Below are positions 51,355-60,437 of a stretch of DNA of 64,000 bases, one piece after another. The position numbers were made by a program, and so were the translations under genes. Under the pieces are notes generated by a model that ran no database searches, was not told the DNA's origin, and saw nothing but the letters and a program-made list of their open reading frames with translations. The stretch spans positions 744,001 through 808,000 of the forward strand of contig CAXBNI010000001.1 in NCBI GenBank assembly GCA_963977105.1, written 5' to 3'. Source of the stretch: UBA2705 sp963977105 (GTDB lineage Bacteria > Pseudomonadota > Alphaproteobacteria > Micavibrionales > Micavibrionaceae). Position 1 is the first letter of the stretch, and every line of letters begins with the position of its first letter.

Positions 51355-52521
51355 ATGAAACAAATAGAATCGAATAGCGACAGAATGATAAAAGAAAGCG
51401 GATACCTCGTCTTACTTTATTTAGTCCTTATTGCAAGTTTTTGCATATTTGGTGTTTCAGTGCGTGCTGAGGCAAAAAGTACACGCATTAAAGATATTGT
51501 CGACATCGAAGGTGTACGTGACAATATGCTGATTGGTTATGGCCTTGTTGTTGGCCTTAATGGTTCAGGTGATTCTTTAAATAACTCCCCTTTTACACAG
51601 CAAAGCTTAATTGCAATGTTAGAACGCCTTGGCGTTAACATTCGTGGAGAGAACCTTAATACCGGCAACGTTGCCGCCGTTATGGTCACCGCAACCCTTC
51701 CTCCATTTTCAAACCAAGGCTCACGCATTGATGTTAATGTATCAGCCATGGGTGATGCGAGTTCCCTTCAAGGTGGCACATTATTAGTCACGCCGCTTAA
51801 AGGCGCAGATGATCAAGTCTATGCGATTGGCCAAGGCACAATCACCACTGGTGGTTTTGCCGCTCAAGGTGATGCAGGCTCAGTAACGCGTAATATTCCC
51901 ACAACAGGCCGCATTGCCGCAGGTGCGATTGTTGAACGCGAGATTAAATATGACATTAACAAACAAAGCAGCATCCGCTTAGCGCTCCGCAACCCAGACT
52001 TTACAACTGCTCGCCGTATTTCACGCGCAATTAACGGCTTTATTGGCGCGGATATTTCTACTGCAGAAAATTCAGGCAGCGTAAAAATAAACCGCTCACA
52101 GAGTTACAAAGGTACATTAGTTGACCTTATTACAGATATTGAACAGCTCCCTATTCAACCTGACCAGCTTGCCCGCATCGTTATTGATGAAAACTCAGGC
52201 GTCATTGTTATAGGTTCCAATGTTCGCATAAACAACGTCGCGATTGCACAAGGCAGTTTAACCATCAAAGTGACCGAAACCCCTCAGGTCTCTCAGCCTA
52301 GCCCGTTTTCAGAAACAGGTGAAACTGTGGTTGTTCCTCGTACTGAACTTGAAATTAATCGCGGTGATGATGTCCGCCTGGCCGAATTGGATACTGGAGT
52401 ATCCCTGCAGGATTTAGTGACAGGCTTGAATAAATTAGGCGTAGGGCCGCGTGACATCATCACCATTTTACACGCCATAAAAGCAGCAGGTGCGCTGCAG
52501 GCAGAAATACAAACAATGTAA
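51355..52521 (+). CDS. flgI: Flagellar basal body P-ring protein FlgI
   Basis: FlgI forms the periplasmic P ring around the rod. It has about 388 residues with an N-terminal signal segment (VLLYLVLIASFCIFGVSVRAEA). The mature part begins RIKDIVDIEGVRDNMLIGYGLVVGLNGSGDSL, the family hallmark. GNVAAVMVTATLPPFSNQGSRIDVNVSAMGDA and VGPRDIITILHAIKAAGALQAEI are further signatures. ATG 51355 has GAGG at seven bases; the earlier ATG 51343 does not. First of the flgI-flgJ-flgN-fliK run. Confidence 0.97.
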   Translation: MKQIESNSDRMIKESGYLVLLYLVLIASFCIFGVSVRAEAKSTRIKDIVDIEGVRDNMLIGYGLVVGLNGSGDSLNNSPFTQQSLIAMLERLGVNIRGENLNTGNVAAVMVTATLPPFSNQGSRIDVNVSAMGDASSLQGGTLLVTPLKGADDQVYAIGQGTITTGGFAAQGDAGSVTRNIPTTGRIAAGAIVEREIKYDINKQSSIRLALRNPDFTTARRISRAINGFIGADISTAENSGSVKINRSQSYKGTLVDLITDIEQLPIQPDQLARIVIDENSGVIVIGSNVRINNVAIAQGSLTIKVTETPQVSQPSPFSETGETVVVPRTELEINRGDDVRLAELDTGVSLQDLVTGLNKLGVGPRDIITILHAIKAAGALQAEIQTM

Positions 52522-52575
52522 GCACAAACGTCAACAACACGATAACGTAACAAACGTAACAAAGAGATTTAGACC

Positions 52576-52917
52576 ATGAGCACAATAGACAGCACAATTC
52601 AATTTGCACAGCAGCAGTTAAGCGATGCGAGCGCAACCAGAAAAGCAAGCGACCTCACATTAGGCGCTGACGGTAATGTCGATGAATCTTCGGCTGACTT
52701 TGAAGCGATGTTTATTACCCAGATGCTTAAGCCATTATTTGAAACACTCGAAGTCAACCCAATGTTTGGCGGCGGTAAAGGCGAAGAAGTTTTTCAAGGC
52801 TTTTTAATTGAAGAATACGGCAAGTCACTCAGCAAAGCTGGCGGTATCGGTATCGCCGATCACGTCAAGCAAGAGATGATAAAAATCCAAGAGGCTGCCA
52901 TGCAAAAGGCCAATTAG
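52576..52917 (+). CDS. Rod-binding protein, FlgJ N-terminal type
   Basis: A 113-residue protein equivalent to the N-terminal, rod-capping half of FlgJ (called CheL in Caulobacter). DFEAMFITQMLKPLFETLEVNPMFGGGKGEEVFQGFLIEEYGKSLSKAGGIGIADHVKQEMIK covers the whole rod-binding domain. The muramidase domain of enterobacterial FlgJ is absent, as usual in alphaproteobacteria. RBS AAAGAGA. Follows flgI by 54 bases. Confidence 0.93.
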   Translation: MSTIDSTIQFAQQQLSDASATRKASDLTLGADGNVDESSADFEAMFITQMLKPLFETLEVNPMFGGGKGEEVFQGFLIEEYGKSLSKAGGIGIADHVKQEMIKIQEAAMQKAN

Positions 52918-52996
52918 AACAACACGATAAAACACAGAGATAATTTTATATGCCGCCCCGATTATAGCGCAGCATATACGGATAAGGAGATTAACA

Positions 52997-53458
52997 ATGG
53001 AAAAGCAAATTAGCGACGTCAGCCACGCACAAAATGCAGCAATTGACAGCATTATTGTCTCAGCGACAAGCTTGACAGAGATCATCCAAAAAGAAACTGA
53101 GTATCTAAGAGCCGCTGACACAAAAAGCTTTCAAGCGCTGCATAATCAAAAGACCGAGCGCGCCCACGCCTATCAGGAACAGTTTATGAAGCTCGTATCG
53201 AATAAAGCGCAGTTAAAAAGTGCCAACCCAGAAGCTTTAGAACGGCTGCAACAAGCGCGCAGCGAAATGATTACGGCGAGCAATGAAAACTTAGAAGCGC
53301 TAAGTCGCACTACAAAAAGCCTGAACCGTATAAGTGAGCGCATCTTAAAGCTCGCCCGTAAAAAATCACAGGGCAACGCCCTCGCCTATAGTGCAAAAGG
53401 CACCGTATACGACAATAATAAAACGCCAATTTCTGTCGGCTTAACCGAAACTGTTTAA
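52997..53458 (+). CDS. FlgN-like flagellar chaperone
   Basis: A 153-residue mostly helical protein in the position of Caulobacter flbY, assigned to the FlgN family. The long first helix (AAIDSIIVSATSLTEIIQKETEYLRA) and DTKSFQALHNQKTERAHAYQEQF match FlgN layout, and the C-terminus is polar. FlgN proteins bind hook-associated proteins for export. The assignment rests on length, helix pattern and place more than on a sharp motif. Confidence 0.78.
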   Translation: MEKQISDVSHAQNAAIDSIIVSATSLTEIIQKETEYLRAADTKSFQALHNQKTERAHAYQEQFMKLVSNKAQLKSANPEALERLQQARSEMITASNENLEALSRTTKSLNRISERILKLARKKSQGNALAYSAKGTVYDNNKTPISVGLTETV

Positions 53459-53496
53459 AACGTAAGATAAGCCGTTAGGCAAAAGGATTTACACCC

Positions 53497-55377
53497 ATGA
53501 GTGCATCATATATCCCACACACAACGCAGCCGCAGCACAGCAGCGCAGCAGACAACGCAGCGAAGCAAAACAGCAACGCACGCAGCGCCAAAGATTACCT
53601 GACAGCAGACCCTGAATGGAAAGCTGAGTGGACAACTGATTACGGCACAGATGAAGGTTTTGGCCTTGGTATTGACCAGAGCGTTGATGCTAATTTCTTT
53701 GATATTGCATTTTCACAAATCACATCAGCGAAGCAGCCGAGTATTGATGTCTATAGAGAGCCCGCTATAACGCAAGGCGTAAGACCTATGCCCGCACAAG
53801 TAACGGATATGGAAAGCTTTGGCCGTGCGTTTAATTTTGACCCTGTACTGAACCTGACCACACAGCAAACAGGCGAAACCATTTTAAGCAGACTCGACCA
53901 AGCCGGCCAAGCCGACCTTGTCGCGCAGCTTATTGGCGGCCTGCCTGCTGATGTTATCAATACTGGGTTTGAACAGTTTACTGTTGCCGCAGGCATTGAG
54001 AGCTATGACATGGCCGCGTCAGGGGCAACGAGCGTTAACGGTGATGATGTCGCCAACAACATATTCATGCACCCAATTAAGCCATTACAAGCTTTACAAG
54101 GGCAGCTACCAACAAACAATGCAGTGAGCAACACAAACACAGCAGCGACGAGCCATAACGCCCAGGATACATCCTACTCTGCCCTAATAGCGACAGGATT
54201 GACTCCGAGCCAAATGACCGCGCTTTCAGCCACGCAAAGTGAGCAATCCATGCAAGAGTTAAGCGATGTTGATGTCAACTTAATTTCTGTTGTTGCTGTC
54301 TCTGCCAATACGTTGCCCGTGCAAACTGGCGCCGCGCAGCCAAGTAGCGACAACACATTAAGAAACATCAGAGCTAAACATGGTGAACTTGGGCAAAACG
54401 CGCCGCTTTCCTCTGCAGATATAAAGGCATTAAAGGAAACAATTGACCAGCTTGCGCCGCTAAACCAAAACAATGCCGATAACAGTACAGGGCAGCAAAA
54501 CACCCAAGGCACTCAAATGACTGGCCGCGTTGACGGGCAAGCAAATAATAACGGCGCTGCGGTATCGTTTGAAGCGCTGGTCAAAACTGGTTTTCTTGCC
54601 CCTGAGGACTTAACTGTCTTTACCAAAGAAAATGCCGCGACATCCGCAAACCGTGATTTACCTTTTATTGGCGGTGAAGCACGACCAACAGGGTCCGCGC
54701 AAAGCAATGGCACACAGAGCACTGCATCTGGCACGACAGGAAAAAATGCAGCGGAGGTCGCGAGCGCAAAAGCACAAGCCGTTGCTAACGCATCAGGCCT
54801 TGTGCCTTGGGACAGCCTTGCGGAAGCGAGCTCTTTAGACGTACCGCCAGAAGGCTTAAGCCTTGGACAGGTTCTGCACAACACGGCGCATACATCACCT
54901 ACATTAATGCATGCACACGCCGCCGCGCCCCACCAAGCGACACAGACTATTGCCGCAAAACTAACGCAGCACGCAACAAAAAGCGGTGAAGCCGAGTTAC
55001 AAATTGAGCTTGACCCACCAGAGCTAGGTCGTGTCCGCATTCAGATGATTGCGGAAGGCGACGGCAAAATAAAAGCGCAGCTTAGCTTTGACAAACCCGA
55101 AACATTCCTGATGATGCAGCGCGATTCTGCGCAGCTTGAAAAAGCACTTGCAGAGGCTGGCATTGATATGGGTGACAACACATTAGAATTTTCTCTATCC
55201 AGTGACAATCAAGGCGAAAACCGTGGTGATGGTGACGATAATAGAAACCAAAACGGCGCATCATCTGGTGCAGACAGCGTTGATGACGATAACGCGCAAG
55301 ATGTCGTCATCATGAACACAAAAATGGATTGGTATAGTGATAATAACGGCAATCTGAGGTTAGATATGCTGACATAA
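53497..55377 (+). CDS. fliK: Flagellar hook-length control protein FliK
   Basis: A 626-residue molecular ruler. The C-terminal switch domain is recognisable near residues 495-565: GEAELQIELDPPELGRVRIQM, then AQLSFDKPETFLMMQRDSAQLEKALAEAGI. The long N-terminal two thirds are low-complexity (N, Q, S, T, A-rich) with several similar stretches, as in other FliK proteins. The C-terminal tail is unusually acidic and N/D-rich (NQGENRGDGDDNRNQNG). Last gene of the run. Confidence 0.95.
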   Translation: MSASYIPHTTQPQHSSAADNAAKQNSNARSAKDYLTADPEWKAEWTTDYGTDEGFGLGIDQSVDANFFDIAFSQITSAKQPSIDVYREPAITQGVRPMPAQVTDMESFGRAFNFDPVLNLTTQQTGETILSRLDQAGQADLVAQLIGGLPADVINTGFEQFTVAAGIESYDMAASGATSVNGDDVANNIFMHPIKPLQALQGQLPTNNAVSNTNTAATSHNAQDTSYSALIATGLTPSQMTALSATQSEQSMQELSDVDVNLISVVAVSANTLPVQTGAAQPSSDNTLRNIRAKHGELGQNAPLSSADIKALKETIDQLAPLNQNNADNSTGQQNTQGTQMTGRVDGQANNNGAAVSFEALVKTGFLAPEDLTVFTKENAATSANRDLPFIGGEARPTGSAQSNGTQSTASGTTGKNAAEVASAKAQAVANASGLVPWDSLAEASSLDVPPEGLSLGQVLHNTAHTSPTLMHAHAAAPHQATQTIAAKLTQHATKSGEAELQIELDPPELGRVRIQMIAEGDGKIKAQLSFDKPETFLMMQRDSAQLEKALAEAGIDMGDNTLEFSLSSDNQGENRGDGDDNRNQNGASSGADSVDDDNAQDVVIMNTKMDWYSDNNGNLRLDMLT

Positions 55378-55389
55378 CAAACGACTTTC

Positions 55390-55465
55390 GTTAACGTCAT
55401 GTTTCGCGGTGGAACACACACACTCACACACTCACACCCCACGAAACCGCAGATGTGACGTTAAC
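55390..55465 (+). repeat. Large inverted repeat with CA-rich loop after fliK
   Basis: GTTAACGTCA (55390-55399) and TGACGTTAAC (55456-55465) form a ten-base stem. A second, imperfect stem (TTTCG..TGG and CCA..CGAAA) lies inside. The loop is a CA/CT-rich run (ACACACACTCACACACTCACAC). No T tract follows, so it is not itself a terminator. Confidence 0.65.
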
Positions 55466-55510
55466 AAATTAATGGCATAAGGCTAAAGGAATTGGCGAGG
55501 CCGAAACTGA

Positions 55511-55544
55511 AACGAGATCTAGAAGGATTCTGGATCTCGTTTTT
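55511..55544 (+). terminator. Terminator of the flagellar run
   Basis: A 14-base stem with one mismatch, AACGAGATCTAGAA and TTCTGGATCTCGTT, a GGA loop and a T tract. It ends the transcript of flgI to fliK. Confidence 0.92.
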
Positions 55545-55562
55545 CCTATTTCACAACGCATA

Positions 55563-56507
55563 TTATTTAAAGTAACCATAGGCGCACGCATATTCTTTGG
55601 TCATCTCTTCAATGAGCGCTACCTGCTTTTCACTCAGGCTGGTTTTCCATTGATCAATCTTTGAGGGATCAATATTCTTCATCGTCATAGCATGATGTTG
55701 ATGTTTTTCAACGTCGCCTAACGCCTGAGCCTGTGCCCTACTCACCATCGTATCACTATAATCCAATGATAAAAAATCGCAGGTTCTACGCAGCGTGCTT
55801 TCTGTCTCTAAAATTAAATCTTCAAACTTAATCTGCATATATTGTTCAGGTTTAATCTGCGCCCGAAACGCCGCAACAGATTTTTCTGAGGCCTGCCATC
55901 TTTGTGCAGCATCTGTTATCGTTTTTTCCTGTATCTGCGCATTCGTCTGCGCAGCCTTAACATAGGACTGCGCAACCGCGCGTGGATCACGCACAAGATG
56001 AACATATTTTGAATTGGGTACGATGTGATTAATGTGATGCAAATAAAGCGTATTTAATGGCGTTTTGTCGCCCCAGCGCCCAATATTACAATCTATTGTC
56101 TGCGCATAGGCTTTATAGATGACCTCGATGATACTATATAAGCAGCGCTGCTCTTCGGGAATATCATAAGCACGTTTGTATAGCGCCGTTGCGTCTAATC
56201 CCCATGTCGAAAACTCAGGGTAATCGACAAATTTATGAATGACTTTATCGCAAACCTGCGTCCAAGGTAAGAAACGCCACAACAAAAAATGTTTTGCGAC
56301 AGAGCCCCAGACATAAGATTCTGGCGGAATGGCAATATCATCTCCAGCCATAAGCATTGCCCGTAGCAAAGTGTTACCAGAACGACCGCAGCCTATAATC
56401 ATTAATGGAGCGGCATCAATCGTTTTACAAACATATGGATACGCCGTCTTCACTATAGCGGCGCAGCTATCCGAAACAATATACGGTGCATTTTGAAAAT
56501 TAAACAC
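55563..56507 (-). CDS. Sulfotransferase family protein
   Basis: A 314-residue protein with PAPS-dependent sulfotransferase features. The 5'-phosphosulfate loop IIGCGRSGNTLL is at residues 38-48. The 3'-phosphate site is LVRDPRAVAQSYVKA near residue 168. It also has YMQIKFEDLILETESTLRRTCDFLSLDY, typical of the sulfotransferase_3-like group. The acceptor is unknown; in bacteria these modify sugars, lipids or small molecules. No polysaccharide genes are adjacent. Confidence 0.85.
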   Translation of the reverse strand: MFNFQNAPYIVSDSCAAIVKTAYPYVCKTIDAAPLMIIGCGRSGNTLLRAMLMAGDDIAIPPESYVWGSVAKHFLLWRFLPWTQVCDKVIHKFVDYPEFSTWGLDATALYKRAYDIPEEQRCLYSIIEVIYKAYAQTIDCNIGRWGDKTPLNTLYLHHINHIVPNSKYVHLVRDPRAVAQSYVKAAQTNAQIQEKTITDAAQRWQASEKSVAAFRAQIKPEQYMQIKFEDLILETESTLRRTCDFLSLDYSDTMVSRAQAQALGDVEKHQHHAMTMKNIDPSKIDQWKTSLSEKQVALIEEMTKEYACAYGYFK

Positions 56508-56606
56508 TTGGGGGGCAACCTTTTTAACCTAGCGAAACCAATAAACGCTGTGTAAGCTTTATACTACAAAAGTCACGCCATATGCACCGGATAAATTATA
56601 CGTCCT

Positions 56607-58511
56607 CTAAAGACCCAGTGTTTGGTCGTTACGTAATGTATTTGTTGATGGCGCTTTACTATCGCCGCTCGGTACAACAATGCCACGTGCCTCGCTAAGC
56701 TGCTGCGCTGTTTGCGCGAGGCGATCAACGTTAATGTCGCTTTGTGCCTCTTCAAAAGGGATCGGCGCATTTTTATCGCCACCCTCTGCGCGGTAATTAA
56801 GGTAGTTACGTTCATTTACGCAATGGACAACCGCGTCATAATGTTCTGTGCGCATAAATGTGTTGCCTGAATCTTTCATCGCGTTACGGCTGCCTTCTCT
56901 ATCGGGCATGTACATATAGAGGGTTGATGTCTCATCATTACTATACTCGCCGCGTCGTGGGTTAGTCATGAAATCAATAACTTGCATCATCGCGAGGCGC
57001 GCTGTGTTGTTCGCCGCACCTTCAAGTTCTTGCGCCGAATAATCTTGAGCGCCGCTGCGCTGTGAGATTTGTTCTTTAAAGAAATCTTGCATCTGCGCAT
57101 AACGCTCCGTTAATGCCGGATCTTTAAAACTTGCGATGCCATTTGCGTCAAACTTAAATATATGATTTTGAATTTGCGCTTTACCTTGCTGAGTGGTTTT
57201 TAATTCATCCGCCCCCTCAGGTAGAAACTTTTCAAATTCAGATAGCGGGATAGATACAAAGCTTGATTCAAATTCTGCTTTTTGCTGCCCCGATAAATTC
57301 CCCCAGCGCATATCTTCACCTCCAAGATTCGCAGCCTCACTTGGTGGGGACATATTCGCTACATCATTGATATCTGGCAGAGTATGCGGCGCACCGGCTT
57401 CATCGTTGCCCCAGCGCACAGCATCCCAGAACACATGCGATGCATTTGAATAAATCTTTTGTGGCGCGTCTTCCTTAACAATTTCAAGGTCATCGCCCAT
57501 ACGGCGTGAAAGCTGCGCGACGTTGAGCATTGTATGCGCCCAGCGCTGGTTATCCATTTCTGTATGTTCGCCATAAAGTGTCAAGACAGATTGCGCATAG
57601 CCGACTTGCTGCTCAACCGTATCAAAGTCATATAAAACAGCTTCAACACGGTCAAAAGCTTTGCCGTCTTTTACAACATGCTCATGCAGACTCGCCAATG
57701 CTTCTAAATTATATTGCGGTGGGTCAATTTCTATATTTTGATCTTTATAAAACGCCGCCAGCGCGCCGCCTTCACTCGCATCATTATAACCAAGCAAGGC
57801 TAAACCGTTCTTCATGAGTTCCGTTTGTCCGGCGCTAAGGCTTTGTCCTTTATCCCACTGTGGGCTTTCAAGGAAATCTAAGGCGGTGCGGCTTTCGCGA
57901 AACTTTTGTATTGCCTGCATACGAAGGCCATCATTTTTAGTGCCAACGTTATAGTCCTGCCCCATTAAGCCAAGCTGACCATCTAACTGCTTAATGTCGC
58001 CGTGGTAATCTGTATTTTTCTTTAGGCGCTGATATTCTTCGCCTTGCTGCAGGACATGATCTACAAAGACTTCATTTTCAAGTGCATGTACACGTAGCAT
58101 ATCGTATTTGGCGTAGAGATCATTTTTATAATCTTCTGGCTTTGCGTCAGTCACGACATGTCTATCAATGAACTGATCTAGTAATTTTTGAAATTGAGGT
58201 ACGGCGCTATGCGAATATTCTAAGCGGCCATTATACACTCCCATATATTGCATATATGACAGGCCGCGCATAAATTGGTTCTCAGTGATCCATGTCCGTT
58301 CACCTAGTTTGTCATGATATTCTTGTTCAGGGACATAAATATGAGTCGCGCCTTCTGGCAGCTCATTCACGCGTTCGTACATTTGGGTGTTTTGCCGGTC
58401 GTCAGATTTATACTGCGTGCCATCAGGAATGACATTTTCTGCGCTAACATTCGTTGCGGTCAGAGAACCGACCAACATTACAGCTGCAAAAGATGATTTT
58501 AAACTTGTCAT
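56607..58511 (-). CDS. Large exported hypothetical protein
   Basis: A 634-residue protein with a signal peptide (MTSLKSSFAAVMLVGSLTATNVSA, residues 1-24). The mature part looks helical and rich in acidic residues and Q/N, without membrane segments or clear repeats. There is one cysteine in HCVNERNYLNYR near 587. Some blocks (SLSAGQTELMKNGLALLGYND near 225) recall peptidoglycan-binding-type helices, but this is weak. No family recognised. Single gene between the sulfotransferase and ilvE, both on the same strand. Confidence 0.72.
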   Translation of the reverse strand: MTSLKSSFAAVMLVGSLTATNVSAENVIPDGTQYKSDDRQNTQMYERVNELPEGATHIYVPEQEYHDKLGERTWITENQFMRGLSYMQYMGVYNGRLEYSHSAVPQFQKLLDQFIDRHVVTDAKPEDYKNDLYAKYDMLRVHALENEVFVDHVLQQGEEYQRLKKNTDYHGDIKQLDGQLGLMGQDYNVGTKNDGLRMQAIQKFRESRTALDFLESPQWDKGQSLSAGQTELMKNGLALLGYNDASEGGALAAFYKDQNIEIDPPQYNLEALASLHEHVVKDGKAFDRVEAVLYDFDTVEQQVGYAQSVLTLYGEHTEMDNQRWAHTMLNVAQLSRRMGDDLEIVKEDAPQKIYSNASHVFWDAVRWGNDEAGAPHTLPDINDVANMSPPSEAANLGGEDMRWGNLSGQQKAEFESSFVSIPLSEFEKFLPEGADELKTTQQGKAQIQNHIFKFDANGIASFKDPALTERYAQMQDFFKEQISQRSGAQDYSAQELEGAANNTARLAMMQVIDFMTNPRRGEYSNDETSTLYMYMPDREGSRNAMKDSGNTFMRTEHYDAVVHCVNERNYLNYRAEGGDKNAPIPFEEAQSDINVDRLAQTAQQLSEARGIVVPSGDSKAPSTNTLRNDQTLGL

Positions 58512-58670
58512 ATCACACCAAGGCTACGCTTAATTACTAAATCTCACCCTACCATCAGGTCAATTTTTTTTCATATAGTATGCGCATATTATAGCGCACC
58601 TTATTACATAAAAGCAAAAAAAACTTAAAAGAGCCTTAACAACCCCTTATATACAGCAAGTTTTAGCTTG

Positions 58671-59558
58671 TTAAAGCGCGGTTACATGTTCATTAGTCCG
58701 TAGCGTATACGCCGCCATCATTTGTTTTGTGATTGACCCTACACTGAATAGCGTCTCATCAATGCGCCCTATTGGCGTCACCTCTACGGCTGTGCCGGTG
58801 ATGAATATCTCATCCGCCTCAAGCAGCTCATCTGGCATAATACGCACCTCCTCTAAAGGGATGCCTGCGGCCTGCGCCATTTCAAATACTGTGGCGCGGG
58901 TAATACCGTTAAGGAAACAATCCGCAATCGGCGTATAGATCACACCATTTTTGACCATAAATATATTCGCACCCGATGATTCCGCGACATAGCCCCGATA
59001 GTCATGCATCAAGACATCTTGGAAGCCCTCGGCCTCAGCCTCATGTTTAGCGATTGTGTTTATCATATATAGGCCTGAGGCTTTACTAAAACATGGCGCA
59101 GTGTCAGGAGCAGGCTTCTTCCAATGTGTTGTTTTAAGGGCGATGCCATTCTCTTTGATTTCTTTAGGAAAATAGCTTGGCCAATCCCAAGTCGCGATAG
59201 CAACATGTGTTTGTGTGCGCTGCGCTGAAATGCCCATCTCCTCGCTACCGCGCCATGCGATAGGACGGATGTAACCATCAACGACATTGTTTTTTGCACA
59301 GGCATCAATGCAGGCTTGATTAATTTCATCATTGGTATGGGGGATTTTCATGCCCAGATACTCAGCCGATTTAAACAAACGTGCGGTGTGTTCTTCTAAT
59401 TTGAAAATTTTACCCTTATACATACGTTCGCCTTCAAAGACCGCGCTGCCGTAATGAAGGCCATGACAGATTGAATGTACCTTTGCATCGCGCCAAGGCA
59501 AAAACTTACCGTCAAACCAAATTACGCCATCTCTATCATCATATGGAAGTAAACTCAT
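58671..59558 (-). CDS. ilvE: Branched-chain amino acid aminotransferase
   Basis: A 295-residue class IV PLP enzyme. K159 (CFSKASGLYMIN) is the PLP lysine, and E193 with VAESSGANIFMVK is the family signature. The opening GVIWFDGKFLPWRDAKVHSICHGLHYGSAVFEG is the BCAT-type start, and FITGTAVEVTPIGRID ends the active site. It interconverts Leu, Ile and Val with their 2-oxo acids. Class IV relatives include D-amino acid transaminase and aminodeoxychorismate lyase, but the motifs fit IlvE better. Confidence 0.95.
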   Translation of the reverse strand: MSLLPYDDRDGVIWFDGKFLPWRDAKVHSICHGLHYGSAVFEGERMYKGKIFKLEEHTARLFKSAEYLGMKIPHTNDEINQACIDACAKNNVVDGYIRPIAWRGSEEMGISAQRTQTHVAIATWDWPSYFPKEIKENGIALKTTHWKKPAPDTAPCFSKASGLYMINTIAKHEAEAEGFQDVLMHDYRGYVAESSGANIFMVKNGVIYTPIADCFLNGITRATVFEMAQAAGIPLEEVRIMPDELLEADEIFITGTAVEVTPIGRIDETLFSVGSITKQMMAAYTLRTNEHVTAL

Positions 59559-59670
59559 CTTGCACGTAGCCCTTAATCATTTTTATATATGGTGGATGCC
59601 AGTATAATAAGATATGCTGACATAGAGTATGTAAAAATGACCAAATAACGATAATAACAACAATAATTTT

Positions 59671-60399
59671 ATGAACGTGCGCACGAATTCCTTTGAAGAG
59701 AAGCCCCATATACTTGTCGTTGATGATGATGAGCGTATTCGTACGCTTATTCGGCGCTACCTCACGCAGGAGGGTTTTGTTGTCTCCTGCGCCGCTGATG
59801 CCATAGAAACCAAGACAATTTTAAACGTATGCAGCTTTGATGCCATTGTCCTTGATGTGATGATGCCCGGGCAAGACGGCATGAGCCTGACGCAGGAATT
59901 AAGACCAGATAATAAAACCCCCATCATATTATTAACCGCCCTTGGTGAAACTGAAGACCGCATTAAAGGGTTTGAAAGCGGCGCAGATGACTATCTGCCT
60001 AAACCGTTTGAACCAAAAGAACTCGCCCTGCGCCTAAAAGCGATAACGCGCCGCGCAAACACACATCGCGGTCAAAAGAAATACCAAGACTACGCCATTG
60101 GCAAGTGGGTATACTCCCCCCAATACAGTACCATCCGACAAGAAACACCTGAAGGTGACGAGAGCCTGACTTTAACCAGCGGTGAAAATGCACTATTACA
60201 AGCCCTCGCCAAAAATTACGGCCAGATATTAGACCGAGACCAGCTCGCCGCTTTATGTGATATTGAATCGGGAGAGCGGACTATTGATGTCCAGATCACA
60301 CGCCTCAGGCGCAAAATTGAAGCTGACCCCAAAGTACCAAAAAGCATCCAGACCATTCGCGGTAAAGGCTATGTCCTAAATGCGGAACCAGTAGTTTAA
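59671..60399 (+). CDS. OmpR-family response regulator
   Basis: A 242-residue regulator. In the receiver domain the acidic pocket is D18-D19-D20, the phosphoacceptor is D62 (LDVMMPG), and T89 and K111 complete the active site. The C-terminal winged helix (residues 150-238) has the DNA-binding helix with RTIDVQITRLRRKIE and the hairpin IRGKGYVL. It resembles OmpR closely. It is followed three bases later by its likely sensor kinase, so the two form one operon. Target genes are not evident. Confidence 0.94.
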   Translation: MNVRTNSFEEKPHILVVDDDERIRTLIRRYLTQEGFVVSCAADAIETKTILNVCSFDAIVLDVMMPGQDGMSLTQELRPDNKTPIILLTALGETEDRIKGFESGADDYLPKPFEPKELALRLKAITRRANTHRGQKKYQDYAIGKWVYSPQYSTIRQETPEGDESLTLTSGENALLQALAKNYGQILDRDQLAALCDIESGERTIDVQITRLRRKIEADPKVPKSIQTIRGKGYVLNAEPVV

Positions 60400-60437
60400 A
60401 CTTGCTGCGACCAGAAAAACCTTATAAAACATCCCTC

